Positions 53,752 to 63,761 of a DNA stretch of 64,000 nucleotides are shown here, in pieces. The translations under genes were made by a program, and so were the position numbers. This stretch comes from Aquabacterium sp. (GTDB taxonomy: Bacteria; Pseudomonadota; Gammaproteobacteria; Burkholderiales; Burkholderiaceae_C). The stretch covers positions 120,538 through 184,537 of the forward strand of contig NZ_JAQSDR010000030.1 in NCBI RefSeq assembly GCF_029946005.1, read 5' to 3'. How positions within the stretch are numbered: the stretch's first letter is position 1; each line of letters begins with the position of its first letter. The notes under the pieces were generated by a model, which made no database searches, was not told where the DNA came from, and saw only the letters and a list, made by a program, of their open reading frames with translations.

Positions 53752-54570
53752 ATGGTGGAAAGGGCCCGGGCCGCCACACCGCTCGAACGCCTGAAACCAT
53801 TGGCCAAATCTGCCCTCGCCCTGGGCTGCACGCCCACCCAGCGCAAGCATCTCGGCGTGATCATGCGCCTGAACGAGTTTGGATTTTTCAGGGCCGGTGG
53901 CGTGCTCATTGGCACTCATGCATTTTTGTCGTATGCCAATCAATTAGGCTTGCACTGGAATGACTCTGACCAAACGGCTTGCATTGACTTTGCGCACGCG
54001 GGGCGCAACATCTCAATCGCCTTGCCAGCCACCGTCAAAGCTCAAAGTCATTCGGCTTTGACCGCCATGGAAGAAGGTTTTTTGCCCATGGTGCAGTACC
54101 GAGGCCATGCTAGCTCGTCGTACCAGCATCGTGATGAGCCAGAGTTCCAGATCGATTTCCTCACGCCCCGCGTCGCGGACAACGATGACCCCATCCAGAT
54201 AGAAAACCTGGATGTCGCCCTGCAACCGCTGCGCTTCATGGAGTTCTCTTTGGAAGATGTCCAGCAGGCCGCGCTGTTCGCCCCAACCGGCCGCTGTGTC
54301 GTCGTCAGCTTGCCCCCGCCACAGCGTTATGCAGTACACAAACTCCTGATCATTGGGGAACGTGGGGGGCAGTTCAGAGCCAAAGTCAGCAAGGACTTGG
54401 CGCAGGTAGCATCGCTGATGGATTACTTCAAGATGGCTGATCCGGATGCCATCAAGGAAGCCTGGGCAGACGCGCTGTCTCGTGGGCCTGGGTGGCGCAA
54501 ACGTGCCCTTGAGGGGAGAAAGGCGCTGGCGCTCAAGGCGCCGGAATTGGTTGAGGCCTTGTTGGATTAG
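53752..54570 (+). CDS. Nucleotidyltransferase-fold protein (GSU2403-like)
   Basis: A 272-residue protein resembling the GSU2403 family of predicted nucleotidyltransferases: FRAGGVLIGTHAFLSYANQLGL followed by CIDFAHAG, and a helical C-terminus with DALSRGPGWRKRALEGRKAL. The family's GG and acidic motif are visible, but an expected second acidic residue is not clear, so activity is uncertain. Compared with the family as I recall it, about 60-90 N-terminal residues are missing. A palindrome sits just upstream. It overlaps the convergent subtilase gene by 38 bases. Confidence 0.55.
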   Translation: MVERARAATPLERLKPLAKSALALGCTPTQRKHLGVIMRLNEFGFFRAGGVLIGTHAFLSYANQLGLHWNDSDQTACIDFAHAGRNISIALPATVKAQSHSALTAMEEGFLPMVQYRGHASSSYQHRDEPEFQIDFLTPRVADNDDPIQIENLDVALQPLRFMEFSLEDVQQAALFAPTGRCVVVSLPPPQRYAVHKLLIIGERGGQFRAKVSKDLAQVASLMDYFKMADPDAIKEAWADALSRGPGWRKRALEGRKALALKAPELVEALLD

Positions 54571-56434
54571 CATGGCAGCGCTGCCTGGCTGCCAAGGCGG
54601 TCAGGCCGACCAAGCCCAAGAGCTCGGGCCAACCCATTGAACCGCCACCACCGCCTCCGCCAGATGAAGTCGTGGCTACGGACCTCGGCGGCGCGAAGTA
54701 AACATTTGGGGATGTGTAAAACGTCGCGGGGGCCGTGAAAGTCCCCAGCCCCTGCTGAGCAATGGCCCAGTCCACAGCTTGCGCAGCGTCCAAAATGCCT
54801 GCGCCACACGTGGCCGTGGTGCAGTAACAATGGCTTGTGTTCGTGCTGCTGCAAACACCCTGCGGCTGATCAATGCTCAACACACCAGCAAGATTCGCCG
54901 ATGTCACATGAGGGCGTGCAGAACTTTCAATGCCCTGGATCAATTGATCCACGCTCAGGGAAGGATTGACCGCCAGCATCATGGCGGCCACGCCTGCAGC
55001 CTGAGGCGCCGCGAAACTGGTGCCCGCCACGGTCCTCATGCCGAAAAAAGGCGTGCTGACAGTATCGTCATAGCCGGTGGTCACGATGCCATCATCGGCA
55101 AAAGAACGATCGGATTTCAAGTCACCCGCCGCCACCGCAATCCCCTGAGAGGTGAGATTGGCATAACCAGCCTTGTAGCCCCGCATGTCTAAGCCAGTAG
55201 CCGCCAGCACACCAGCGCAGTTGGCTGGAAGAGAGGCCGCCGCGTAGCCAACGGTGTCGTCGCCGTTGCCCGCGGAGGCCACCACCAGCACTCCTTGGCT
55301 TTTGAGGGTTGCAATGGTGTTGGCGTACAACCAACCCGCATCGTGCGGAGAGTTGGCCAGAGAACAAACACCTTCGCCGCCAAAACTCAAATTGATGACA
55401 CGAGCTGCGGGATGCGGATTGACGGTCGTGGATGGGGCGCCTTGATAGGGCACATTCGCCGACCAGAGCATGCCTTCGATGATGCTGCTGACCTCCGCTC
55501 CACATTTCCCCGATACGCGCACGGGCAAGATGACCGCGGAGCTTGTTTCACCTCGCATGGGCGCCAGCACTCCAGCCATGCCATCAAGGTTGCCGCCGAG
55601 CACCCCGGCGATTTCCAGTCCGTGCCAAGAGTTCCCAGACGCCACATTCGAACAGCCGTCAGAAGTGCCGTCGAAAACACCGGGGTAGCTACTGATGTCT
55701 TGCGTGGTGATGCCATCGCCCCTGTCCGTGGCGTCAGGATCAATGCCATCGCCATCGTTCGCCAACACTGCGCTATAGATGAAGTCGTACCCGGCCATGT
55801 ACCGTCCGGACAAGGCGGGATCTGCAAGGATGCCAGTGTCCAGGATCGCGACAACCACTGGTGTCAGGGTACGCCCATCCGTCAGTTTTGCCCAGGCAGG
55901 TGCAATGTTGGCAAAGCCGGGCTGAGTGGTGACGCTGATTGGCTGCAGCCAGCTTTGAGAGGCCGTGCTGGGCAACGGGCCAGCTGGGATATAAACCGCT
56001 TGCTTCCTGACGATTTCATTGACGACCACCCACTCGACATCAGGGTCTGCACGCATGCGTTCGGCTTCGGCTTTGGCCTGGCTGAGCGAAATGGGATAGC
56101 CTGGATGGATCACCGTCGCGCCAAAAGCCGTTTCACGACTCACAAGGAAGGAAACCCGCTTGCGCCGCGCTGCATCGGCCATGCGCTGACGCTGCCGGGG
56201 CGCACCATCACTCGGCACGGCAGACGCCTTCAGGCGCACCACCGAGGCAGGCTTGGCGTCCTTGAGCTTGACGATCAAACCCATGGCCATGCGCGGCGGA
56301 GAGGCCGGGACCGCTTCTGCGGCCAAGGCCACGCCATGGAGCATCAGCGTCGCCATCAAGGCACACCAACCGCGCTTAACCGCCACACCGACAGGGAAAA
56401 CTAGACGCCCGCAGGCTTGGCCTTGCCAATTCAC
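54533..56434 (-). CDS. S8 subtilase with glycine-rich C-terminal membrane anchor
   Basis: A 633-residue secreted serine protease. Signal region about residues 15-39; an inhibitor_I9-like propeptide follows; catalytic Asp199 (AILDTG), His271 (SWHGLEIAG), Asn390 and Ser473 (GTSFAAP) are all present. After residue 590 a run of seven glycines leads to a hydrophobic helix (600-616) and RQR, the pattern of GlyGly-CTERM sorting tails cut by rhombosortase; a 17-residue tail follows. The start is a GTG at 56434 with GGAG upstream. It is convergent with the nucleotidyltransferase-like gene. Confidence 0.88.
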   Translation of the reverse strand: MNWQGQACGRLVFPVGVAVKRGWCALMATLMLHGVALAAEAVPASPPRMAMGLIVKLKDAKPASVVRLKASAVPSDGAPRQRQRMADAARRKRVSFLVSRETAFGATVIHPGYPISLSQAKAEAERMRADPDVEWVVVNEIVRKQAVYIPAGPLPSTASQSWLQPISVTTQPGFANIAPAWAKLTDGRTLTPVVVAILDTGILADPALSGRYMAGYDFIYSAVLANDGDGIDPDATDRGDGITTQDISSYPGVFDGTSDGCSNVASGNSWHGLEIAGVLGGNLDGMAGVLAPMRGETSSAVILPVRVSGKCGAEVSSIIEGMLWSANVPYQGAPSTTVNPHPAARVINLSFGGEGVCSLANSPHDAGWLYANTIATLKSQGVLVVASAGNGDDTVGYAAASLPANCAGVLAATGLDMRGYKAGYANLTSQGIAVAAGDLKSDRSFADDGIVTTGYDDTVSTPFFGMRTVAGTSFAAPQAAGVAAMMLAVNPSLSVDQLIQGIESSARPHVTSANLAGVLSIDQPQGVCSSTNTSHCYCTTATCGAGILDAAQAVDWAIAQQGLGTFTAPATFYTSPNVYFAPPRSVATTSSGGGGGGGSMGWPELLGLVGLTALAARQRCHANPTRPQPIPAP

Positions 56435-56550
56435 AACGCACTACTCCAGGAAAGCGAAGAGGGCTGATTATGAAATAGCCGCCGTCCGCCATGCGCAAAC
56501 AATGGCCGCTCGTCACATTTGGGCACAACAAAGCAATCGTTCACCCATTG

Positions 56551-56571
56551 AAAAAGCCCCCGAAGGGGCTT
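56551..56571 (-). terminator. Rho-independent terminator of gap
   Basis: On the minus strand AAGCCCC, a TTCG tetraloop and GGGGGCTT are followed by TTTT. It lies 22 bases beyond the gap stop codon. Confidence 0.85.
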
Positions 56572-56592
56572 CTGAGGACACGGCCCAAGTAT

Positions 56593-57636
<1,044 letters not shown>

Positions 57637-57640
57637 TCAA

Positions 57641-57658
57641 TCAGTTCAGTTCAGTTCA
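57641..57658. repeat. Short tandem repeat TCAGT x 3.6
   Basis: The five-base unit TCAGT is repeated three times and then partly, ending inside the tkt stop codon. Slippage here could alter only the last bases of the tkt 3' end. Confidence 0.7.
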
Positions 57659-59704
57659 ACGACGGCGGCCCAGGACCACCTTCACGGTGTCCACCACGTT
57701 TTGCGTGGTGAAACCAAAATGCTTGAACAGCACGCCTGCCGGGGCCGACTCACCAAAGGTGTCCAAGCCCACAACGGCCGCGCAGCCGTATTTCCACCAG
57801 CCATCGGTCGCACCCGCTTCCACTGCGATGCGGGGCAAATTGACGGGCAGCACGCTGCTCTTGTACGCCACGCTCTGACGGTCAAACACCGTGGTCGAGG
57901 GCATGGAGACCACGCGCACCGCAATGCCTTCGATGGCCAGTTGCGTTTGCGCGTGCAGGGCCAGTTGCACTTCCGAACCGGTCGCGATGATCACGGCTTG
58001 CGGCTTTTTCTTCAACCCCACTTCTGAGGGTTCCGCGAGCACGTAAGCGCCTTGCGTGATGACGTCGGCATCCGTCTTGGGCGCGTAAGGCAGGTTCTGG
58101 CGCGACAGCAGCAGTGCCGAAGGGCGGTGCTTGTTGGCCAGCGCCATGGTCCAGGCCACGGCGGTTTCGGTGGTGTCGGCCGGGCGCCAAACGTCCAGGC
58201 CGGGGATCAGGCGCAGGCTGGCGGCGTGTTCCACCGATTGGTGGGTCGGGCCGTCTTCACCCAGGCCAATCGAATCGTGCGTGAACACGTGCACCACGCG
58301 CAGCTTCATCAGCGCGGCCATGCGGATGGCGTTGCGGCTGTAGTCGCTGAAAGTCAGGAAGGTGCCGCCGTAGGGGATGTAGCCGCCGTGCAGGGCCACG
58401 CCATTCATGATCGCGGCCATGCCGAATTCGCGCACGCCGTAGTTGATGTGGCGGCCGATCTGGCCCGATTCGGTCTTGACGACTTGGCCGTCGGCATCGA
58501 CGCGGAAGGCGGGCGTGCTCTTGGTGTTGGTCAGGTTCGAGCCGGTCAGGTCGGCGCTGCCGCCCAGCATTTCGGGCAAGGCGGCAGTGAAGAACTCCAG
58601 CGCGATCTGGCTGGCCTTGCGGCTGGCCACGGTCTCGGCCTTGTCGTGCGCGGCGGCCACGGACTCAACCGCGATCTCGGCGAAGTTCTCGGGCAGGTCG
58701 CCAGCCATGCGGCGGGTGAACTCGGCGGCCAGTTCGGGGAAGGCGGCCTGGTAGGCGGCGAAACGCTCATCCCACTCGGCGACCAGTTCTTCGCCGTCGG
58801 CCTTGGCGTCCCAATCGGCGTAGGCCGTGGTGGGCACCACAAAGGGCTCGTGCAACCAGCCGATGGTGTCGCGGGTCAGCTTGATTTCATCGGCGCCCAG
58901 GGGCTCGCCGTGGGCCTTGGCCGTGTTGGCGCGGTTGGGCGAGCCCTTGCCGATGTGCGTCTTGCAAACGATCAGCGTGGGCTTGTCCTGGCTCAGCTTG
59001 GCCCGGACGATGGCCTCGTCCACGGCGTCCACATCGTGGCCGTCCACCGGGCCGATCACGTTCCAGCCGTAGGCCTGGAAACGCTGGGGCGTGTTGTCGA
59101 TGAACCAGGGCGCCACCTGGCCGTCGATGGAGATGCCGTTGTCGTCATACAGCGCGATCAGCTTGTTCAGCTTCCAGGCGCCAGCCAAGGCCGCGGCTTC
59201 GTGGCTGATGCCCTCCATCAGGCAACCGTCGCCCAGGAAAGTGTAGGTGCTGTGGTCCACGATGGTTTGGCCGCCCTGGTTGAACTCGGCGGCCAGCAGC
59301 TTCTCGGCCAGGGCCATGCCCACGGCATTGGTGATGCCTTGGCCCAGCGGGCCGGTGGTGGTTTCAATGCCAGGGGTGACGCCGACTTCCGGGTGGCCCG
59401 GGGTCTTGCTGTGCATCTGGCGGAAGTTCTTCAGCTCGTCCAGCGGCAGGTCATAGCCGGTGAGGTGCAGCAGCGCGTAGATCAACATCGACGCGTGGCC
59501 GTTGGACAGCACGAAGCGGTCGCGGTCGGCCCAATGTGGCTGGGTCGGGCTGTGGCGCAGATGGCGGCCCCACAAGGCCACCGCCATGTCGGCCATGCCC
59601 ATGGGCGCGCCGGGGTGGCCGGAGTTGGCTTGCTGGACGGCGTCCATCGCAAGGGCACGGATGGCGTTGGCCATGGCGGTGGGGGACTTGGGGGTGGAGG
59701 GCAT
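57656..59704 (-). CDS. tkt: Transketolase
   Basis: A 682-residue thiamine-diphosphate enzyme of the pentose phosphate and Calvin pathways. Characteristic parts: [20 protein letters not shown], the ThDP/Mg motif [18 protein letters not shown] with NNGISIDG-like [10 protein letters not shown], and the pyrimidine-domain stretch [19 protein letters not shown]. Start 59704 is the only good ATG. It precedes gap on the same strand. Confidence 0.95.
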   Translation of the reverse strand: MPSTPKSPTAMANAIRALAMDAVQQANSGHPGAPMGMADMAVALWGRHLRHSPTQPHWADRDRFVLSNGHASMLIYALLHLTGYDLPLDELKNFRQMHSKTPGHPEVGVTPGIETTTGPLGQGITNAVGMALAEKLLAAEFNQGGQTIVDHSTYTFLGDGCLMEGISHEAAALAGAWKLNKLIALYDDNGISIDGQVAPWFIDNTPQRFQAYGWNVIGPVDGHDVDAVDEAIVRAKLSQDKPTLIVCKTHIGKGSPNRANTAKAHGEPLGADEIKLTRDTIGWLHEPFVVPTTAYADWDAKADGEELVAEWDERFAAYQAAFPELAAEFTRRMAGDLPENFAEIAVESVAAAHDKAETVASRKASQIALEFFTAALPEMLGGSADLTGSNLTNTKSTPAFRVDADGQVVKTESGQIGRHINYGVREFGMAAIMNGVALHGGYIPYGGTFLTFSDYSRNAIRMAALMKLRVVHVFTHDSIGLGEDGPTHQSVEHAASLRLIPGLDVWRPADTTETAVAWTMALANKHRPSALLLSRQNLPYAPKTDADVITQGAYVLAEPSEVGLKKKPQAVIIATGSEVQLALHAQTQLAIEGIAVRVVSMPSTTVFDRQSVAYKSSVLPVNLPRIAVEAGATDGWWKYGCAAVVGLDTFGESAPAGVLFKHFGFTTQNVVDTVKVVLGRRR

Positions 59705-59820
59705 GGGTGGGTGGTTTGGTGGAGGTGGGCTTAGAAGAGGGATTTTAGCTGCTCACAGTCTTACCGCTTTGCGAGCCACAAAGCACAGGCATCCCGCCTT
59801 CACTTCAACGGATCTCTTAC

Positions 59821-59862
59821 TTGCGCTCGGATCGAGAAAAAACTACAATTATGTAACTACAA
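59821..59862 (+). promoter_or_regulatory. brnTA promoter with direct-repeat operator
   Basis: TTGCGC (59821-59826) and TACAAT (59844-59849) are 17 bases apart. AACTACAA occurs twice, at 59841-59848 and 59855-59862, one overlapping the -10 and one the predicted start point, a layout that suits autorepression by BrnA. Confidence 0.5.
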
Positions 59863-59878
59863 AATACAGGGGCAGCGA

Positions 59879-60163
59879 TTGTTTTCCTGGGATGAAGCCA
59901 AAAGCGAGAGCAACAAGCGCAAACACGGTGTCAGCTTTGAGCTTGCCAGGCTGGTTTTTGATGACCCCTGGCATGCCTCCCGGCAAGACCGCATTGAGCA
60001 CGGAGAGCAGCGTTGGCAAACCATTGGCATGGTTGGAGATGTCGTCCTGCTTCTGGTTGCGCACACCTGGCATCAAGCCGAGGGCGGCACAGAGCACATC
60101 CGCATCATTTCGGCACGACGCGCAAGCAAACTGGAAAGGAAAATTTATGAACAAGGTGCCTGA
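59879..60163 (+). CDS. brnT: BrnT toxin (ribonuclease)
   Basis: A 94-residue RelE-fold ribonuclease toxin. Typical BrnT segments: FSWDEAKSESNKRKHGVSFELA at the start and IRIISARRASKLERKIYE at the end. The start codon is TTG at 59879, behind AGGGG; no ATG is available. It overlaps the brnA start by 17 bases. Confidence 0.9.
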   Translation: MFSWDEAKSESNKRKHGVSFELARLVFDDPWHASRQDRIEHGEQRWQTIGMVGDVVLLLVAHTWHQAEGGTEHIRIISARRASKLERKIYEQGA

Positions 60164-60422
60164 ATCCATCCGCAAGGAACTGGCCGCATTGAGCGCCAAG
60201 CCCGAGAGTGAAATCGACTTCTCCGACCTTCCCGCCTCCACCGAACAAGACTGGCAAGGTGCTGCAGCACGCGGCAAGTTCTACCGCCCCGTTAAACAGC
60301 AATTGACCGTGCGCATTGACGCCGATGTGCTGGAGTGGCTGAAAGGTCAAGGCAAGGGCTATCAGAGCCGCCTGAATGATATTTTGCGGGCGGCGATGCT
60401 GGAAAAAGCACGCCATCGTTAG
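60147..60422 (+). CDS. brnA: BrnA antitoxin
   Basis: A 91-residue antitoxin with the ribbon-helix-helix-type C-terminus KQQLTVRIDADVLEWLKGQGKGYQSR typical of BrnA. The acidic middle part (ESEIDFSDLP) is the likely toxin-binding region. GGAAAGGA lies upstream of the ATG inside brnT. Both genes look intact. Confidence 0.9.
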   Translation: MNKVPESIRKELAALSAKPESEIDFSDLPASTEQDWQGAAARGKFYRPVKQQLTVRIDADVLEWLKGQGKGYQSRLNDILRAAMLEKARHR

Positions 60423-60476
60423 GATTGATGTGGGGCGGAGCCACCGAAAACTCCGCGCCCAAGCAACCTCTCCGAG

Positions 60477-60650
60477 ATGCCGGCGGTGGTAATCGCGCTC
60501 ACAGCAGCGGATTTCTACAAAAGCATGACCACGCATGCTGATCACACGGTCTGGCAAGACGTGTACCGCCCCAGCACGCAGGCGGGCGACGTGTATCTGA
60601 AGTTGACGGTCATTGATGACGTGCTGATCGTGTCCTTCAAGGAGTTATGA
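60477..60650 (+). pseudogene. mqsR: 5'-truncated mqsR toxin
   Basis: The 57 codons from the ATG at 60477 match the C-terminal half of MqsR: ADFYKSMTTHADHTVWQDVYRP, then GDVYLKLTVIDDVLIVSFKEL. Full MqsR is about 98 residues, so some 41 N-terminal residues are missing; the sequence before 60465 back to brnA is unrelated. The stop overlaps the mqsA start by ATGA. Likely non-functional. Confidence 0.75.
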
Positions 60651-60942
60651 ACATGAAATGCCCTGTTTGCGGTGCGGCGGAACTGATCCACGACACCCGC
60701 GACCTGCCCTATACCTACAAGGGCGAAAACACCACCATTCCAGCGGTAACGGCTGACTTTTGCCCTGCGTGTGATGAGTCCATCACCGACATGGCCGAAA
60801 CCGAGCGAGTCATGCGGGAGATGCAGGCGTTCAACAAGCAGGTGAACGCGGCCATCGTTGATCCCGGATTCATTGTCAGCGTGCGCAAGAAGCTCGACCT
60901 CGGCCAGCGCGAAGCCGCCGAAATTTTCGGTGGCGGCATCAA
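60647..60942 (+). pseudogene. mqsA: mqsA antitoxin cut by an IS3-type element
   Basis: The zinc-binding N-terminal half (CPVC and FCPAC) and the start of the HTH domain (RKKLDLGQREAAEIFGGGIN) are intact. The reading frame then runs into the IS terminus at 60943, where the family continues with a helix-turn-helix; it reads a foreign tail to 61006. The DNA-binding domain is lost. Confidence 0.75.
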
Positions 60943-61917
60943 TGAATCGCCCCGGGAATCGTGGAGGCCATTTGGTTTAAGTTATGCCGCCACCGTGGTG
61001 GCTTGACTGGCGAGTTGCCGATAGTAGTTTGCCTCAGCTTCTGCAGGAGGGATGTATCCGATGGGCTCGAGCAGGCGATGGTGGTTGAACCAGGACACCC
61101 ATTCCAAGGTCGCCAGTTCCACCGCCTCTCTTGTTTTCCATGGCCCCCGGCGATGAATCAACTCAGCCTTGTAGAGGCCGTTGATCGTCTCGGCCAATGC
61201 GTTGTCATAGCTGTCGCCCTTGCTACCCACTGAGGGCTCAACGCCCGCTTCTGCCAGGCGCTCGCTGTACCGAATGGACACGTATTGCGAGCCGCGATCG
61301 CTGTGGTGGATCAAGCTGTTGTCGCGCTCGGGTTGTCGTGCATAAAGCGCCTGCTCCAAGGCGTCTAGCACGAAGTCCGTGCGCATGGAGGTGCTCACAC
61401 GCCAGCCCACGATGCGCCTGGCAAACACGTCGATGACAAAGGCCACGTACAGCCAGCCTTGCCAGGTCGAGACATAAGTGAAGTCCGACACCCAAAGCTG
61501 ATTGGGTCGATCAGCCTTGAACTGGCGATTGACCTTGTCCAGTGGGCATGACGCCTTGCCGTCGCTGATTGTCGTGCGCACGACCTTGCCACGCCTCACG
61601 CCGCGCAGGCCTTGGCGCCTCATCAAACCCTCGACCGTGCAGCGTGCCACAGCCGTGCCCTCGCGTGCCAGTTGCCGCCACACTTTGTCTGCGCCATAGA
61701 CCTGCATATTGGCCTGCCAGACTTGCTCGATTTGAGGCACCAGGGTGTCATCGCTTTTGGCTCTGTCACAGCGCTTGCTTGGATCGCGTTGTTGGGCCGC
61801 GTAGCGCCGGTATCCCGAAGGGGCCACCTGCAACACCTTGCAGATCGGCTCGACCCCATGGGTGGCGCGATGCTGGTCAATGAAATCTCTCAAGACTTGA
61901 GTCGGCGGTCGAAAAGA
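60943..61917 (-). mobile_element. IS3-family element remnant (orfB side only)
   Basis: The outer end TGAATCGCCCCGGG at 60943 resembles the terminal repeat of IS3-group elements as I recall it and abuts the break in mqsA. Inside is a full orfB. No orfA and no matching second terminal repeat were found; the element stops at about 61917, close to the antitoxin stop at 61930. It is a truncated copy. Confidence 0.65.
60982..61893 (-). CDS. IS3-family transposase OrfB (DDE)
   Basis: A 303-residue OrfB with HTH_21-like VYGADKVWRQLAREG and an intact DDE core: WVSDFTYVST, HHSDRGSQYVS and DNALAETINGLYKAEL. The first codon in the frame is TTG at 61893; OrfB is normally made by frameshift from orfA, which is missing here. 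Expression and transposition are therefore unlikely. Confidence 0.85.
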   Translation of the reverse strand: MRDFIDQHRATHGVEPICKVLQVAPSGYRRYAAQQRDPSKRCDRAKSDDTLVPQIEQVWQANMQVYGADKVWRQLAREGTAVARCTVEGLMRRQGLRGVRRGKVVRTTISDGKASCPLDKVNRQFKADRPNQLWVSDFTYVSTWQGWLYVAFVIDVFARRIVGWRVSTSMRTDFVLDALEQALYARQPERDNSLIHHSDRGSQYVSIRYSERLAEAGVEPSVGSKGDSYDNALAETINGLYKAELIHRRGPWKTREAVELATLEWVSWFNHHRLLEPIGYIPPAEAEANYYRQLASQATTVAA

Positions 61918-61929
61918 TGCTGGACTCAG

Positions 61930-62220
61930 CTATGCAGATTGAATCGTCAGCTTGAACCCCAGTGCCCGCATGACCTTGAACAAGGTTTCCGAGTTGGGGG
62001 CGCGTTCGCCTGACAGGCTTTTGTACAAGCTCTCGCGGGACATGCCCGTGTCTTTGGCCAACTGCGTCATGCCACGCGCTTTGGCAATGTCGCCCAGGGC
62101 CGCGGCAAGCAGTGCAGGATCTCCATCCTCGACCGCCGCCTGCAAATAGGCGGTGACGTCTTCTTCGTCATTGAGGTAGTTGGCCATGTCGAATGGCCGA
62201 GTCTTCACCTTACTCATCAT
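61930..62220 (-). CDS. HI1420-like addiction-module antitoxin
   Basis: A 96-residue antidote: FDMANYLNDEEDVTAYLQAA, then ALGDIAKARGMTQLAKDTGMSRESLYKSLSGE, an HTH. ATG ATG lies at 62220/62217. It overlaps the toxin stop by 11 bases. It matches the antidote family found beside Gp49/HigB-type toxins. Confidence 0.85.
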   Translation of the reverse strand: MMSKVKTRPFDMANYLNDEEDVTAYLQAAVEDGDPALLAAALGDIAKARGMTQLAKDTGMSRESLYKSLSGERAPNSETLFKVMRALGFKLTIQSA

Positions 62221-62509
62221 GCAACTCCTTGGCCAATTTCTTGGCCCGATCAATGTCGCGAACTTGGCTGGATTTGTCGCCGCCACCTAACATGACAACG
62301 ATGGCCCCAGATTGCTCAACGTAGTACATGCGCCATCCCGGCCCGAAGAACTCGCGCATCTCAAAGACGCCACCCCCAACCGGCTTCACATCGCCCAAGT
62401 TGCCAAGCGATGCTTTGCGCAAGCGCACTTGAAGCCTTGCGCGAGTCGTGCGGTCCTTCAAGCCACCCAGCCAAGCGCTGAACTCTTCTGTTTCGATCAC
62501 GCTGTACAT
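62210..62509 (-). CDS. RelE/HigB-like toxin (Gp49, HI1419 family)
   Basis: A 99-residue RelE-fold toxin: FSAWLGGLKDRTTRARLQVRLRKASLGNLGD, then VFEMREFFGPGWRMYYV and LGGGDKSSQVRDIDRAKKLAKE. Such toxins cleave mRNA. The toxin gene comes first, which is usual for this pair. Confidence 0.87.
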   Translation of the reverse strand: MYSVIETEEFSAWLGGLKDRTTRARLQVRLRKASLGNLGDVKPVGGGVFEMREFFGPGWRMYYVEQSGAIVVMLGGGDKSSQVRDIDRAKKLAKELHDE

Positions 62510-62641
62510 GGCAAATTGTATCCTTGCGGCTACACCTTTGCAAGTGCGTGTTCATGATGGCTTTGGCAGTGGTAAGCATGCCTGCCCGAAGCCAGAGACG
62601 GCCGATGGTACGACTCCAATCGGGTAGGTAGAAAACGAAAT

Positions 62642-62692
62642 ATACTGATATAACAGCACTAAATATAGTCTTCTGCGATACCATATCAGTAT
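62642..62692. promoter_or_regulatory. hipBA operator: two 10-bp inverted arms
   Basis: ATACTGATAT (62642-62651) and ATATCAGTAT (62683-62692) are exact inverted copies 31 bases apart. The second arm covers the hipB ATG. This suggests binding of HipB dimers and autorepression. Confidence 0.55.
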
Positions 62693-63071
62693 GCCAAAAC
62701 CTGCTCGCGCCCTCTCTCGGCTTCCGCCAGCAACCATCGGCGCCATAGAAAAGCTGGGCGCCGATCTGGCGGTGGCTCGCTTGCGCCGCAAGGAATCAAT
62801 GCGGTCTTGGGCTCAGCGTTTAGGCGTCACGGTCTCTACGCTACAACGGATCGAGGCCGGTGATCCGTCCGTCGGCATCGGGATCATCGCGACCGCACTC
62901 TGGCTCATCCAGCGTGACGGCGAGTTGAGAAATCTCGCGGCGCCTGAGCACGACCAAGGCGCCCTTGAAATGGATGTCCGTGAGGCCGTTAATCTGGGCC
63001 GCGTACGCTCGCAGGCCTCTGCGCAAGCGCGCATGCGCGCCCTGCAGAACGCCGACACAACCAGGGACTGA
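62691..63071 (+). CDS. HipB-like XRE antitoxin
   Basis: A 126-residue HTH protein: AVARLRRKESMRSWAQRLGVTVSTLQRIEAGDPSVGIGI is an XRE domain. The C-terminal tail (LGRVRSQASAQARMRALQ) is helical and basic. It is followed one base later by a hipA gene, so it is the HipB-type partner. The ATG lies within an inverted repeat. Confidence 0.8.
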   Translation: MPKPARALSRLPPATIGAIEKLGADLAVARLRRKESMRSWAQRLGVTVSTLQRIEAGDPSVGIGIIATALWLIQRDGELRNLAAPEHDQGALEMDVREAVNLGRVRSQASAQARMRALQNADTTRD

Positions 63072-63072
63072 A

Positions 63073-63761
63073 ATGCGCCTGGACGATTTGTACCTTTGGT
63101 ACCTTGATGACCCGGCTAAAGCGCGCTACGTCGGCGCACTCAAGTTGGTCTCCGCAGGCAAGGGAGTTTCTTTGCACTACAGCAAGGAATGGTTGACCAA
63201 CGGTTTCGCGTTGAGCGAGGACCTGCCGCTCGTCAACACCGAATTCTTGCCGCCCGCCCGCCTCGCGACCGACGCACAGCGCGCGGTCGGCGCTGTCGAT
63301 GACGCCCGGCCGGACCGCTGGGGCGAGAAGGTCATTCGATTCGTGGACAAGCCCAAACGCCTGTCGCTGATGGAATACCTGTACCACGCTCTGAACAGGC
63401 GCAGCAACTCAGCGAGGTCGTGGCCAAAATTGAAGCCTCAGAACCGATCAGCGCTCTAGAGAAAAAAATCATCGCTGGCGGCGGTAGTCCGCTCGGTGGC
63501 GCCAAGCCCAAGGCGCTCATCGACATCAACGGGGAACAGTGGGTCATCAAGTTCTTCAACAATGAGCCCATCGACACGCCCCTCATCGAGCATGCGACGA
63601 TGACGCTGGCCACGCGTGCGGCCATCACCGTGACAGAGACCCAGGTCATCCGACTTGCAGGCGCGAACGCCCTCGCGGTTCGTCGCTTCGACCGTGAACA
63701 AGGCCGACGGATTCACAGCATTTCAGCAGGCACTGCCATCCGTGCAGCCACACCCTCTTAA
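63073..63761 (+). pseudogene. hipA: hipA toxin kinase, broken
   Basis: The first frame (63073-63459) gives the HipA N-terminal part (ARYVGALKLVSAGKGVSLHYS; ARPDRWGEKVIRFVDKPKR) and stops after an aberrant tail. Near 63385 a deletion with frameshift removes roughly 60 residues; the next frame resumes with QQLSEVVAKIEASE and shows LGGAKPKALIDI, then WVIKFFNNEPIDTPL. It ends at 63761 before the catalytic HDxN region. No kinase activity is expected. Confidence 0.75.

Noticed and set aside
58052..59734. 560-codon frame opposite tkt
   Set aside because: Antisense shadow of transketolase.
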